Of a DNA stretch of 64,000 nucleotides, positions 37,442 through 46,685 are shown one piece after another. The notes below the pieces were generated by a model that worked only from the letters and a program-made list of their open reading frames with translations, was not told the DNA's origin and did not search any database. The translations under genes were made by a program, and so were the position numbers. Every line of letters begins with the position of its first letter. The stretch's first letter is position 1. Source of the stretch: an uncultured Apibacter sp. (lineage in GTDB: Bacteria; Bacteroidota; Bacteroidia; Flavobacteriales; Weeksellaceae); NCBI GenBank assembly GCA_945280365.1, contig CALYQD010000002.1, positions 186,001 to 250,000 on the forward strand, read 5' to 3'.

Positions 37442-38329
37442 TTAATTTAAATTATATTCTTTTCTTTCTAAAAAATATCTATCTATTTCATCCCAATAAA
37501 AATCAATTATAGTTAAGCTATCTTTGAGAATATCTAAATAATATATTCTATTAAATGATTGATATTTACAATTAGTATCAATGTTTGAAATAAAATATTT
37601 TTTCTCTTTTGTTTTTTTATTTACTACTTCCAGTAATATATAATTTACAACATAAAAATCACACAAATATTTATCCCGTTTATAACATTTTTCATAAGAA
37701 TATCCATTTCTATAAATGTTCAAAATATAATCTTCTTTTTCATATAAAACTCCAATAAAATATGGAACATCCCATTTCCAATTAAATGACATATGAAATT
37801 TTGGTAATTCTTTATAAAAGATTTTATTTAATTCTGAATCATTAAAGTTTTTCAGTTTTGAACCAAAAGTTATTGTATGAATATTTTCTTCATTCCACAT
37901 AATTTTTTTCATTTCATGTGCAAATGAAGAAGCTTTTAATGAATCATTAATAACTTCATCAACATATAAACTAATTTTTGGGTAATCATACAATATAGTT
38001 TTTTTTATTGTATCTTTAATCATAGAATCTGATAATATATTAAAGCTCTGATTCAATGTAGAGTATGAGCCTATAGATAACAAATTCATAAAAACTTCAT
38101 CTGTCAGAGAATCTTTTACTGAATTATATGCAGGAGTTTCATCTAAATAAAAGCTCCATTTTTTTGGGTAATTATACAACACAAGCTGTTTTATTGTATC
38201 ATTTAAGCTTGGGCTAAATAGTATAGTCTGTTTTTTAGGATTAAATGAATCTTTTTTTATACAGCAAGAAATAGAGGATATAATTATCAAAAGATAAATA
38301 AATACTATATAATAAAATATTTTTTTCAT
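37442..38329 (-). CDS. Predicted lipoprotein, immunity candidate of module 1
   Basis: 295 residues with a lipoprotein signal (YLLIIISSISCC, lipid Cys near 22). Contains two similar stretches (DTIKQLVLYNYPKKWSFYLD and DTIKKTILYDYPKISLYVDE), so the N-terminal half is an internal repeat. Not otherwise recognised. Its ATG overlaps the effector stop by 4 bases, a tight coupling expected of an effector-immunity pair. Confidence 0.68.
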   Translation of the reverse strand: MKKIFYYIVFIYLLIIISSISCCIKKDSFNPKKQTILFSPSLNDTIKQLVLYNYPKKWSFYLDETPAYNSVKDSLTDEVFMNLLSIGSYSTLNQSFNILSDSMIKDTIKKTILYDYPKISLYVDEVINDSLKASSFAHEMKKIMWNEENIHTITFGSKLKNFNDSELNKIFYKELPKFHMSFNWKWDVPYFIGVLYEKEDYILNIYRNGYSYEKCYKRDKYLCDFYVVNYILLEVVNKKTKEKKYFISNIDTNCKYQSFNRIYYLDILKDSLTIIDFYWDEIDRYFLERKEYNLN

Positions 38330-39291
38330 TTCACTTCTTCTATAGTTTTCACTTTTTTATTATCAATTACTCCTGCATGTAAATGATCATTATGGTCTCC
38401 CATATGTTTATGAGAAGGAAGATTTTTATACCATCCTCCTGTTCCTGTAATAATATCAGTAAAAAAGAATTTTTTAAATGCTAATACTTTTTTCTTTTCA
38501 TCATTAAAATTTGATAAATACCTCGTATCTACACTTCGTCCATTATTATGGCTTACGCTTGGATAACTGGTTCCATCTCCAAAACACATTCCTGTAGATT
38601 GTATATCTGTTCTGTTTAATTCCCCTAAAGCTCCTATAAATCCCGCATAACATTCAGGGCTACAATATCTCCTGTCTGAACCATGAAAAGTATAATAAAT
38701 CTTTACATCTCCTTTTGCATAACTTAGCGAATCCTTCATTCTTACTATTTTCACTTTTCCATTTTGTTTAGGGTACTTCCTATTTCCATACCCTCCAACA
38801 CCATCTACATAAATGTCTCCATTTTCATATTCATAGCCATTTCTTGCATCACCACCTCCTGAAGTAGGATATTTATAAGTTTTTATATATCCTTTAGGAA
38901 CACCAGATACTCTAACTCCTTTTTCTCTACCAATTATCTCCATCCAATTCACAGTACAAATTTCATGTTCCTTACCTTCTTTATCATGGTAAATGTATTG
39001 ATATTTATTCTCAAACCCTTCTGTAATTTGCTTAGGAATATGTTTTTCTATCTTCCCTTCTGTTTCAGAGTTCCAGTAAATATGGTAGGTAACACATTTT
39101 ATTTTATCTTTTATATTATGCTCTTTTTTTATCTTTCCACCCTTAATGATTATCTTCTGTTTAGGATATTTTCTGTTCATCATATCCTGTTTTTCTCTTT
39201 GCCTGTCTTCTGCTTCTTTTAACCCTCCATCTTTCTTAGGAGGACAATCTATTTTCAATCTTATACATTTTTCGTTTTCCGGTTCTGGCAT
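38326..39291 (-). CDS. Putative type VI effector with LAS-type zinc peptidase motif, module 1
   Basis: 321 residues. Head (1-114) identical to the module 3 effector. After a distinct linker the cores align again: TGSD-like YCSPECYAGFIGALGELN, H248-x6-D255 (SVSHNNGRSVDTRYL) and HxH 303-305 (DHNDHLHAGV). This is the LAS metallopeptidase ligand pattern, suggesting peptidoglycan cleavage. No signal peptide. It is the first gene after vgrG (48 bases), the usual effector position. Confidence 0.72.
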   Translation of the reverse strand: MPEPENEKCIRLKIDCPPKKDGGLKEAEDRQREKQDMMNRKYPKQKIIIKGGKIKKEHNIKDKIKCVTYHIYWNSETEGKIEKHIPKQITEGFENKYQYIYHDKEGKEHEICTVNWMEIIGREKGVRVSGVPKGYIKTYKYPTSGGGDARNGYEYENGDIYVDGVGGYGNRKYPKQNGKVKIVRMKDSLSYAKGDVKIYYTFHGSDRRYCSPECYAGFIGALGELNRTDIQSTGMCFGDGTSYPSVSHNNGRSVDTRYLSNFNDEKKKVLAFKKFFFTDIITGTGGWYKNLPSHKHMGDHNDHLHAGVIDNKKVKTIEEVK

Positions 39292-39416
39292 AACAAATCT
39301 GTCTTATAAAGTTAATCTTATTTTTGATAACGTTTTTTATTAAAAGTCAAAAAAACCTTTACTCTTTTTTTTATATTGGTGATACTCCCATTGTTTTTCT
39401 TCAAATTCATCCCATT
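38954..39416 (-). repeat. Effector head plus leader plus vgrG tail, copy 1
   Basis: Source-like copy of the repeat at 34136-34598, here continuous with the full vgrG gene. Confidence 0.92.
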
Positions 39417-41700
39417 CTATTTTGGTGTAATCTTTTCCTTTATAGGTTTTATAAACTTTATTTTCATCTTCTGCATCTGCTTGTTCTGGAATATCTTGTT
39501 GAATTTCATTTTTTTCAAATAGTATTTTTTTTATCCTTGCTATTCCTTCTTTATCTACCGTTCCTGTCAGGGTATATTCTTCTTCTGAATCCTCCTGTTC
39601 TATCATAATAGTAACTTCTTCTCCTTCTTCATAGTTTCTGGTATGAACCAGTAAATTAACCTCCTCATCAAAATAACTTTCATTGAGTTCTTTCTCAAAA
39701 TTTTCATCCATTACTATTATATCTGTAATCTCTTTTTCTTTTCCATATAAAAACTCTCCGCTTTGTGCCAGTCTTCCCATCTGTGGGGCTTTATAGTCCA
39801 GTTGGTTCTTGGCTGTAAACAGAGCATTTGTACCATGTACATGGGTTCGTCCTAATGCTCCCATTTCTGCATTTCCTTTGGTATAGGTGATTAGTTTCTG
39901 TTTTCCGTATATATCTGCGATTTTATCTGCGGATATTTCCATATTGGAACTGCTGTGTATCTGGGTTTTCCCTATGCTGTTTTGTGTTATTTCATTTTTA
40001 GCTGTGGTGATTATATCTGTTGCTCGGATTTCTATTTTTTCTTCTATCAGCATTTTCAGGTTCTTTGCTATAATCTCAATGGTTTCAGGGGCTTCAATCC
40101 TGATACTTTTGTCCATTGTATCAAAGTAAATCATATTTCCAGCCTTATCTGTAATGGTAATACTAAGTTTATCCTCTGTATCATCCAACATGATTATATG
40201 TCCACTTCTGGTTTTAATGACTTTCAGGTTATTGCCTTTTTTGTCATATCCGCTTTTTTGTTTTCCATTATAGATACATCCTTCCACAAAAGGCTTATCC
40301 ATACTGTTGGATTCAAAATCTACCATCACTTCATCTCCAATTTCAGGTTTCCAGTTAAATCCTTTGTCTGCTCCTGAGTGGGGCTGTAACATCCTAATCC
40401 ATGGAGTTTGTTGGTTAGTGGCTTTCTGCCATGGGAATTGGACTCTTATTCTTCCTAAACCTAAAGAGTCATCTACTTCTGTAACTTCTGCCCTTTGCTT
40501 TTCTGCTTTGGGATAGGCTTTATCATCGTAATAGGGTGGAATAAACTGCTCATGAGGAATGGCTTTTAAAGTATTATAGTAGCCTTCTCCTGTTTCAAAA
40601 TAATGCTCCAGTTCAGTAACCAAATAACTTTCCATAGGAATAATTTTATTTTTAAATACTTCACTTTGGAAATTATACTCCTTTATTTTGATAACGTCTG
40701 CAATATTAATATTGGGATTAAAAGTCTTAGCTTCTATAAAAAGTACATTCTCCCTGAACCGCTTCTGTCTTTTTACCAGTTCTGACAGCTCCTTGTTTCC
40801 TGTTTCCAGTAAGGAATGATTGTAATAGCTTTCAGGCTGGTTAAGATAAATATCTTTAGAAGTTTCTATGAGTTGTTGCTGGAAATGATTGTTAATATTT
40901 TGTTTCTGTAAACTATCAGAACCTGACTGAATAACTTCTCCCTGACTACTGTGATATGCCTGATAAGAGAAATTTTGAGGAATTAATTTAGTGTGGATTT
41001 CATAATCTTCCATATCTTCTGAATCCAATAATTCTACTGTTTTCCCTCCATATCCTCCGAATACCAGTGTTTCTCCGTTCCAATAGAGCCATTCTCCATA
41101 TCTTTTGGAAAGCATCTGTATATACTCATATCGGGTTTGTTGGTATTGTGTGGTGTAAGAAATCCTATCTTTATATTTGGGCTTGGTTTTTATAGTCAAA
41201 AGGTCTGAGGGTAAGCCTAAAGAAAGGGATTGTACTATCTCATCAAGGGTTTTGTTCTCAAAGCTCTGACACATAGCTCCATCTTCCAGCAAGGCATCTG
41301 GTGATATACCCCGAATAGTCAAAAATGAATCCTGTCCTTGTTTTCTTCTTTTTATCTCTGTAATGAGTCCATTAAAATAAAAAGTAGTTTGGTTGAACTG
41401 CTTGAATTCAATATATATTTTTTTCCCTCCCAGATATTTGGTTTCTGACATAGGAATACCTGAATTTGAATCAAATTCATCTGCTCTGCAATGAATGGTA
41501 AGGGTTGAATGGTCAAGGGTTTTCTGGATTAGTTTTATGCTGAAAGACCCACCACCTGTAAAGACCTCTTTTCCATCTATTTTAACAAAAGCTCCGATAA
41601 TATGACTCTTTCCATCTGCTAAGGAACTGTAGGTAGCTATGGAAGTAGATTCTTTCTTGGGTTCACTCCATGAAAAAGACCGATTGATTTCTGAATTCAT
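39340..41700 (-). CDS. vgrG: Type VI secretion spike protein VgrG
   Basis: 786 residues. N-terminal gp27-like part (about 40-380), an OB-fold gp5-like domain (RAEVTEVDDSLGLGRIRVQF, TPWIRMLQPHSGADKGFNW, PEIGDEVMVDFESNSMDKPF), then a beta-helix region with repeated short motifs and a 150-residue extension (VNLLVHTRNYEEGEEVTIMI) of unknown role. It forms the puncturing spike and carries effectors. Other tss genes are not in the window, so this is an accessory vgrG locus. Head of the minus-strand array. Confidence 0.92.
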   Translation of the reverse strand: MNSEINRSFSWSEPKKESTSIATYSSLADGKSHIIGAFVKIDGKEVFTGGGSFSIKLIQKTLDHSTLTIHCRADEFDSNSGIPMSETKYLGGKKIYIEFKQFNQTTFYFNGLITEIKRRKQGQDSFLTIRGISPDALLEDGAMCQSFENKTLDEIVQSLSLGLPSDLLTIKTKPKYKDRISYTTQYQQTRYEYIQMLSKRYGEWLYWNGETLVFGGYGGKTVELLDSEDMEDYEIHTKLIPQNFSYQAYHSSQGEVIQSGSDSLQKQNINNHFQQQLIETSKDIYLNQPESYYNHSLLETGNKELSELVKRQKRFRENVLFIEAKTFNPNINIADVIKIKEYNFQSEVFKNKIIPMESYLVTELEHYFETGEGYYNTLKAIPHEQFIPPYYDDKAYPKAEKQRAEVTEVDDSLGLGRIRVQFPWQKATNQQTPWIRMLQPHSGADKGFNWKPEIGDEVMVDFESNSMDKPFVEGCIYNGKQKSGYDKKGNNLKVIKTRSGHIIMLDDTEDKLSITITDKAGNMIYFDTMDKSIRIEAPETIEIIAKNLKMLIEEKIEIRATDIITTAKNEITQNSIGKTQIHSSSNMEISADKIADIYGKQKLITYTKGNAEMGALGRTHVHGTNALFTAKNQLDYKAPQMGRLAQSGEFLYGKEKEITDIIVMDENFEKELNESYFDEEVNLLVHTRNYEEGEEVTIMIEQEDSEEEYTLTGTVDKEGIARIKKILFEKNEIQQDIPEQADAEDENKVYKTYKGKDYTKIEWDEFEEKQWEYHQYKKKSKGFFDF

Positions 41701-42246
41701 AAAAAGGATTAAGCAAGGTTTTAACTAATAAAAATAATATTACCAAAATAAATATTTAGTTTATCCTGTATTTAAGGATTTCCGTAAATGAAGTGAAACA
41801 AGTATATGATTTTTGTCACATTACAACCTAATTCCTTTATTGGTAAGAAATTGAAGTATTTATTTTTTGTGTTAGTAAGCCTTATTTTTTACCCTAACAC
41901 AAATGTAAGGATTGATTTTATCTTATAATTAAAGTTTCCGTAATAAAGTAAGATTTCATTTTGAGCAGATATATGCTCTTGATATATTAAAATTAGTAAT
42001 CTGGTGGTTATGTATGGTAAAATAAAGCTATATGCTACTTTATAGGATGAACACTTTTTTAATACTTTAGGTAGTAAGAGGTACTAAACTATCCAGATAT
42101 TATTTATTGTTCGAAAATTGGAATAGCTGTGCAATAAAATTATATTTTTTGTAATCTTTCTACTTATTGAAAATGCTTTGTTATGAAAAATAAACTTTGT
42201 AATTGAATTGAACAACAAGATTAATTCTACAAAAATAAAAATCACT
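41701..42246. other. Gene-free region upstream of vgrG
   Basis: No convincing ORF. It should contain the vgrG promoter, but I see no exact TTG/TAnnTTTG pair. Confidence 0.4.
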
Positions 42247-42569
42247 ATGATGTATCGAGAATTCGAGCTAGACGGTAAGCATATTACTGTCAAACTTCTC
42301 AATGAGATGAATGCATACTTGAAACAGGTAGCAACGACATGTAATTTAAAAAATAGATTATCAACATATTGCATCTCACACACGTTTATCACCTCGGTCA
42401 AGCTTGCCAATATGTTAGGGAATATTCTGAACTTAATCAGAAATTAAAGATCTTTATGATTGAAACTCATATGACATTAAATCAGAATTATCAGGCTTTT
42501 ACTGAATTGTCTAGTCAAAAAGAGAATAGACGTAAAAAGAGGATTGGATATTGGATGAAATATGAATAA
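42247..42569 (+). pseudogene. Possible tyrosine recombinase remnant
   Basis: One frame reads LNEMNAYLKQVATTCNLKNR, LSTYCISHTFITSVKLAN, resembling the YLKEIA...THxARHTFATTVTLAN stretch before the catalytic RHTF of tyrosine recombinases (here S-H-T-F, Arg lost). It then shifts frame and ends in a basic tail. Too short for a full gene. The family call is tentative. Confidence 0.35.
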
Positions 42570-42615
42570 ATAATATTCAATTATCAAATTAGCAGTTTTT
42601 TATTAAATTTGGAAT

Positions 42616-43434
42616 ATGCTGAAAGAATACTCTGTCTCTGATATACTAAGTTTACCCTCTCAACATATTCCATATTTCGTAGGAACATTTGAAGACACCG
42701 AAGATGCTGATGTAGAATGGCCTCATCGTCACGACTTCTATTCCTTAGTATGGTTTACTCAAGGGAGTGGATTCTATGTGATAGATATGCAAGAATATGA
42801 AATAATCCCTAATCGAATGTTTTTAGTCAGTCCGAAACAAATCCATAATTGGGATTATTCACAAAATAGTGAAGGTTATGTATTAATCTGTGATTCGACT
42901 TTGGCCTTAGAACTAAACTTAAATGAAATTGCATCTTGCTTAGATATTGCTGATAACAAATCATCTATCGAAAACATATTCATTCATCTATTGACAGAGA
43001 CAAAATGTAATGATAGTTTGACTAATGGAAATATTAAGGCAGGAATTTTATATTTATACTCTATTTTACAAAGGATATCCAAAGAAAATCAAGTCGTAAA
43101 ACCGGATGTTGATAAAACTATTAGTAAACTAAAGCAGACTATTTTTGAAGATTTTCACCGTACTAAAATCGAAGAGTACGCTGACAAAATAGGAGTTTCA
43201 GTAAAAAACTTGAATGACATTTGTAAAGCTCATACAGGAGTATCAGTAAAGCAATATATATTAGATCTTAAAGTTATAGAAGCAAAACGTTTATTAATAT
43301 ATACTTCAAATAATATAAACGAGATAGCCTTTTCTCTCGGTTTTAAAGACAGTTCCTACTTCTCTCGTATTTTTAGAAAACGAACATCCTTATCTCCTTA
43401 TGATTTTTTGAAAAAGTACCGAAAACACAAATAA
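42616..43434 (+). CDS. AraC-family transcriptional regulator
   Basis: 272 residues: an N-terminal cupin-like sensing domain (PHRHDFYSLVWFTQGSGFYV) and a C-terminal double HTH (EEYADKIGVSVKNLNDICKA, then INEIAFSLGFKDSSYFSRIF). Such proteins usually activate a nearby gene when a small ligand binds. TAAATTTG at 42604-42611 lies 4 bases before the ATG. The target is unknown; the methyltransferase remnant downstream may be its dead target. Confidence 0.9.
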   Translation: MLKEYSVSDILSLPSQHIPYFVGTFEDTEDADVEWPHRHDFYSLVWFTQGSGFYVIDMQEYEIIPNRMFLVSPKQIHNWDYSQNSEGYVLICDSTLALELNLNEIASCLDIADNKSSIENIFIHLLTETKCNDSLTNGNIKAGILYLYSILQRISKENQVVKPDVDKTISKLKQTIFEDFHRTKIEEYADKIGVSVKNLNDICKAHTGVSVKQYILDLKVIEAKRLLIYTSNNINEIAFSLGFKDSSYFSRIFRKRTSLSPYDFLKKYRKHK

Positions 43435-43544
43435 AAGTCCTACAACAAATATAAATACTTAAACTAATTTTGTGTTAGTCAATTAAATTAATGTTGTTTT
43501 GAAAATAAGTTAATTATCCAAGGCTGTATTTTTTTAAAGAGCAT

Positions 43545-43865
43545 GACAGCCGAAGTATTAACTCAATATAATTTTTATCACTAAATAAAAAAATAAAGCA
43601 TATATAATTTTACAAAATTCGTATGAACTATATCTTTTTTAGAAATAAACTACAAGATACATTTATTGAAAAATGGGTTGAATATATGAATAGATCTGTT
43701 GAGATGAAAGAGATAAATGAGAAGTGGTTACTAAACTATTATGCTGAAGACAGACCAATTTCTTTGATGGGGCATCTAGATATGGAAAAAAATGCAGGGT
43801 TTAAGGATATTGATATTATTTGGAAATATTATGGTTTTGCTGTTTGCAAAGCTGAAAAATTATAG
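43545..43865 (+). pseudogene. SAM-dependent methyltransferase remnant
   Basis: An open frame from 43623 (80 codons) encodes only the C-terminal end of a class I methyltransferase: EKWVEYMNRSVEMKEINEKW, EDRPISLMGHLDM, NAGFKDIDIIWKYYGFAV. A short N-terminal start (MTAEVLTQYNF) at 43545 may be the other end. The SAM-binding domain is missing, so a deletion has removed it. Confidence 0.6.
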
Positions 43866-43944
43866 GTCAAATCTGTTTTTACGTTTCTAAACTAAATAAA
43901 CTAGAAGTTAAAATTTTATTATCATTTATTAAAATCTATCAAAT

Positions 43945-44802
43945 ATGAAAATATACACTTTTTTATTTTTAACTCTTATAAATATTACATTTATTTACTC
44001 ACAACCAAACAATGTTTCAGATAAATACACCCAAGGTTGGAATAAGTTGAAAGAAATTGATGGAGAAGCAGGTGAGCGAGTAGTTAATGGATTAAAAGAC
44101 ATATCGCCAGAACTCAGCAGATTTATTATCGAATATTCGTTCGGTGAAGTTTACAGTCTACGTTCTTTAGATAACAAATCAAAAGAAATTGTTGCTATAT
44201 CGTCTTTAATTGCACAAGGAGCTATCCCTCAACTCAAAGTTCATCTAAATGGAGCATTGAATACTGGAAGTTCTATCAATGAAGTAAAAGAGGTTATTTT
44301 GCAAATGTCTGTCTACTGTGGCTTTCCGAAATGTATTAATGCAATGAATGCTTTAAAAGAGGTATTAAATGAAAGAAAAGCTAAAGGGATCATTGATAAA
44401 GAAGGAAAAATTGCATCTACTAATAAATCAATGGATAGATATACTTTAGGTTCTAAATATTTAGCAATGTTGAAAGGTGATCAGGAACAAATTTTGAAAG
44501 ACAGCTATCAAAGTTTATCTCCTGAATTAGTCCAATTTACAATTGAATATGGATATGGTGATATCTTCTCACGTAACAATCTGGATATAAGATATCGTCA
44601 AATAGCTACCATTTCGGCTTTAGCTACCTTAGGAAATGTTCAACCGCAATTGAAATTTCACATTAAGGCTGGTCTAAATATTGGATTGAATGTGGAAGAG
44701 ATAAAAGAGATAATGTTATTAATGACAGTTTACGCAGGGTTTCCTTCTTCCATTAATGGTACAAACTCTTTAAAAGAAGTGATCAATGAAAAGGAAAAAT
44801 AA
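43945..44802 (+). CDS. Exported carboxymuconolactone decarboxylase (AhpD-like) family protein
   Basis: 285 residues: signal peptide (IYTFLFLTLINITFIYSQ) and two CMD repeats (about 50-130 and 185-270), seen as SKEIVAISSLIAQGAIPQLKVH with YCGFPKCINAMNALKEV, and RQIATISALATLGNVQPQLK with YAGFPSSINGTNSLKEV. The first repeat has two cysteines (CGFPKC), the second none. The family includes decarboxylases and thiol peroxidase partners; the substrate is not known. Next to a divergent HxlR redox-type regulator. Confidence 0.85.
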   Translation: MKIYTFLFLTLINITFIYSQPNNVSDKYTQGWNKLKEIDGEAGERVVNGLKDISPELSRFIIEYSFGEVYSLRSLDNKSKEIVAISSLIAQGAIPQLKVHLNGALNTGSSINEVKEVILQMSVYCGFPKCINAMNALKEVLNERKAKGIIDKEGKIASTNKSMDRYTLGSKYLAMLKGDQEQILKDSYQSLSPELVQFTIEYGYGDIFSRNNLDIRYRQIATISALATLGNVQPQLKFHIKAGLNIGLNVEEIKEIMLLMTVYAGFPSSINGTNSLKEVINEKEK

Positions 44803-44827
44803 TAAATAGTCCTATTTTCTATACTGA

Positions 44828-45202
44828 CTATTCTTTAAAATCTACTAGCAATGCATTTTTATGCCTATCACCCCGCTCTCCTAGCTGTTCAAGAATTGGA
44901 ATCAGTTCTTTTCCTATAGCTGTGAGTTCATATTCTACTCGGGGTGGTACTTCGGCATAAGCAGTTCGTATAACAAGTCTATTTTCTTGTATTTTACGTA
45001 ACTGTAAAGTTAGCATTCGTTCTGTAATATTTGGAATACTCTTTTTTAATTCGCTAAAACGCATTTTACCATAAGCTAATTGACAACAGATTATGAGAGT
45101 CCATTGAACACTAATCAAACTTGAGGCATAAATTTGATTGCATTCTCCTGATAGAATAGTCTTATTTTCGAAATTAGTTGATGTTTCCTTTCTCTTACCC
45201 AT
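44828..45202 (-). CDS. HxlR-family transcriptional regulator
   Basis: 124 residues with the winged-helix HxlR pattern (MRFSELKKSIPNITERMLTL, RTAYAEVPPRVEYELTAIGK). A cysteine pair (CC near residue 39) may sense electrophiles, as in some members. Converges with the CMD gene and is divergent from the esterase remnant, probably its former target. Confidence 0.9.
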   Translation of the reverse strand: MGKRKETSTNFENKTILSGECNQIYASSLISVQWTLIICCQLAYGKMRFSELKKSIPNITERMLTLQLRKIQENRLVIRTAYAEVPPRVEYELTAIGKELIPILEQLGERGDRHKNALLVDFKE

Positions 45203-45309
45203 TACTTACAAAAATGTCAGTACCATACAATTAGGTGTAAATATACAAATAATGATGCATTGTATATAGTATATACTTTTGTCATCTTTAATTAAAATAT
45301 GTATATGTT

Positions 45310-46118
45310 TTGAAAAGGATTATCTTATTAGCCTTGATAATAAGTATGGGTATAACAGTTTTTTCTCAAGATAAAACAACATTGAAATCAACCCATTATA
45401 ACAATGAAATCATTGCATTAGTCTTTAAGCATAAAGGTACAATGCGCAACAGAAATATCTCTTAGTGTATTTACTTCATGGATATTCGGAGAATTATACT
45501 TAATGGAGTAGAACAATTGATTGTTAAAGTATTGCTGATAAATACAATATGATTCTTGTTTGTCCTGAATGTTTTACCACATACTATATCGATATCCCTT
45601 ATGATATAAATCTTAGATATGAAAGTTTTTTCTTCAATGATCTTGTACCAAAAATACATATAAGAATTTAGTATTGATGAAAATAATGTATTCATCACTA
45701 GGCTGAGTATGGGGGGATATGGGGCTTTACGGTATTTTATTCTTCATCCTCATGATTTTAATACAGCGGGTTCTACAAGTGGGATCATAGATATTAATTT
45801 TTCTCTTTTTAGGCAAGTCAGCATAGAATTCTGTAACAGTACGAGAATGATCGATGATCTGGAAAGGTCAATTGGAAATAAAACTGATTGGGCTGATTAT
45901 AGTTAGCTCTCATCAAAAAGTATGACTTTAGAAAAACATTTATTTTTGATTGTGGTACTGAGGATATATTATACCAAAGTTCTTTTCAATTAATTGATTA
46001 TCTCTATAAAAAGAATATTCCCGCAACATTTATTAGCCAGACGGGCAATCATAATAGCAATTATTGGCATTTTTCTATTGAACATCATTTTGTTTATTTT
46101 CAACAATATTTAAAATAA
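45310..46118 (+). pseudogene. Exported esterase (alpha/beta hydrolase), decayed
   Basis: TTG 45310 opens a signal peptide (LKRIILLALIISMGITVFSQ). Across frames: YLLHGYSG-like start, DKYNMILVCPE, then the nucleophile motif LSMGGYGALRYFILHPHDFN, and the end SSFQLIDYLYKKNIPATFIS with GNHNSNYWHF. This is the putative-esterase family related to S-formylglutathione hydrolase. At least four stops or frameshifts break it. Confidence 0.75.
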
Positions 46119-46134
46119 TATTACTTGAAAAATA

Positions 46135-46482
46135 TTATTCTTTCTTTCTCTTAATGTTATTCTCTGCCCAAGTACTTATCTTTTCAATGTAAGGTAGTAT
46201 ACCTTGTCCTAATTTGGTTAGTTTATATTCTACTTTAGGTGGAACTTCAGGGTATACTTTACGAGAAATAAAACCATCTTTCTCTAGCATCTTTAACGTA
46301 GACGAAAAAACTTTGAGAGAAATCCCATCAATCCTACTGAGTAATTCTCCAAAACGTAATATATTTTCTTCGCTCAATATTTGAATAATGAGAATAGACC
46401 ATTTATCTCCAAATCGATGCATTACAATACGAAGAGGACATTTATTATCACAGGGTTTTCTTTTTATTAAAATTTTATTCAT
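46135..46482 (-). CDS. HxlR-family transcriptional regulator
   Basis: 115 residues from ATG 46482 (MNKILIKRKPCDNKCPLRIV). The HxlR core is intact (HRFGDKWSILIIQILSEE, RFGELLSRIDGISLKVFSST, VYPEVPPKVEYKLTKLGQ). A longer TTG start at 46533 falls in the -7 promoter box. CDNKCP near the start is the family's sensing-cysteine position. Divergent from the amidohydrolase gene at 46686, its probable target. Confidence 0.9.
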   Translation of the reverse strand: MNKILIKRKPCDNKCPLRIVMHRFGDKWSILIIQILSEENILRFGELLSRIDGISLKVFSSTLKMLEKDGFISRKVYPEVPPKVEYKLTKLGQGILPYIEKISTWAENNIKRKKE

Positions 46483-46530
46483 AAGTATTAAATAATCAAT
46501 ATTACTAACCTTTAGGTTATATAGCAAACT

Positions 46531-46574
46531 CAAAAGTAACGTATTGTTTTTTAAAACGTTATGTAATACTTTTG
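46531..46574. promoter_or_regulatory. Divergent promoters and operator of hxlR and the amidohydrolase
   Basis: Plus strand: TTG 46544-46546, 20 bases, TACTTTTG 46567-46574. Minus strand: TACTTTTG at 46538-46531. The two -7 boxes form an inverted repeat (caaaagta / tacttttg) with inner aacg / cgtt, a likely HxlR dimer site controlling both genes. Confidence 0.62.
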
Positions 46575-46685
46575 ATAAATCAAAAATAAAATTTTATTCA
46601 TTAAATAGAAAATAATTTTATTGATACTTGCTATCATTAGCACAATAGACTTTAGAAGTAAACAAACAATTTAAATGGAAACAAA

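Noticed and set aside
45471..45698. Minus-strand 75-codon frame
   Set aside because: It lies antisense to the esterase remnant and has no family features.
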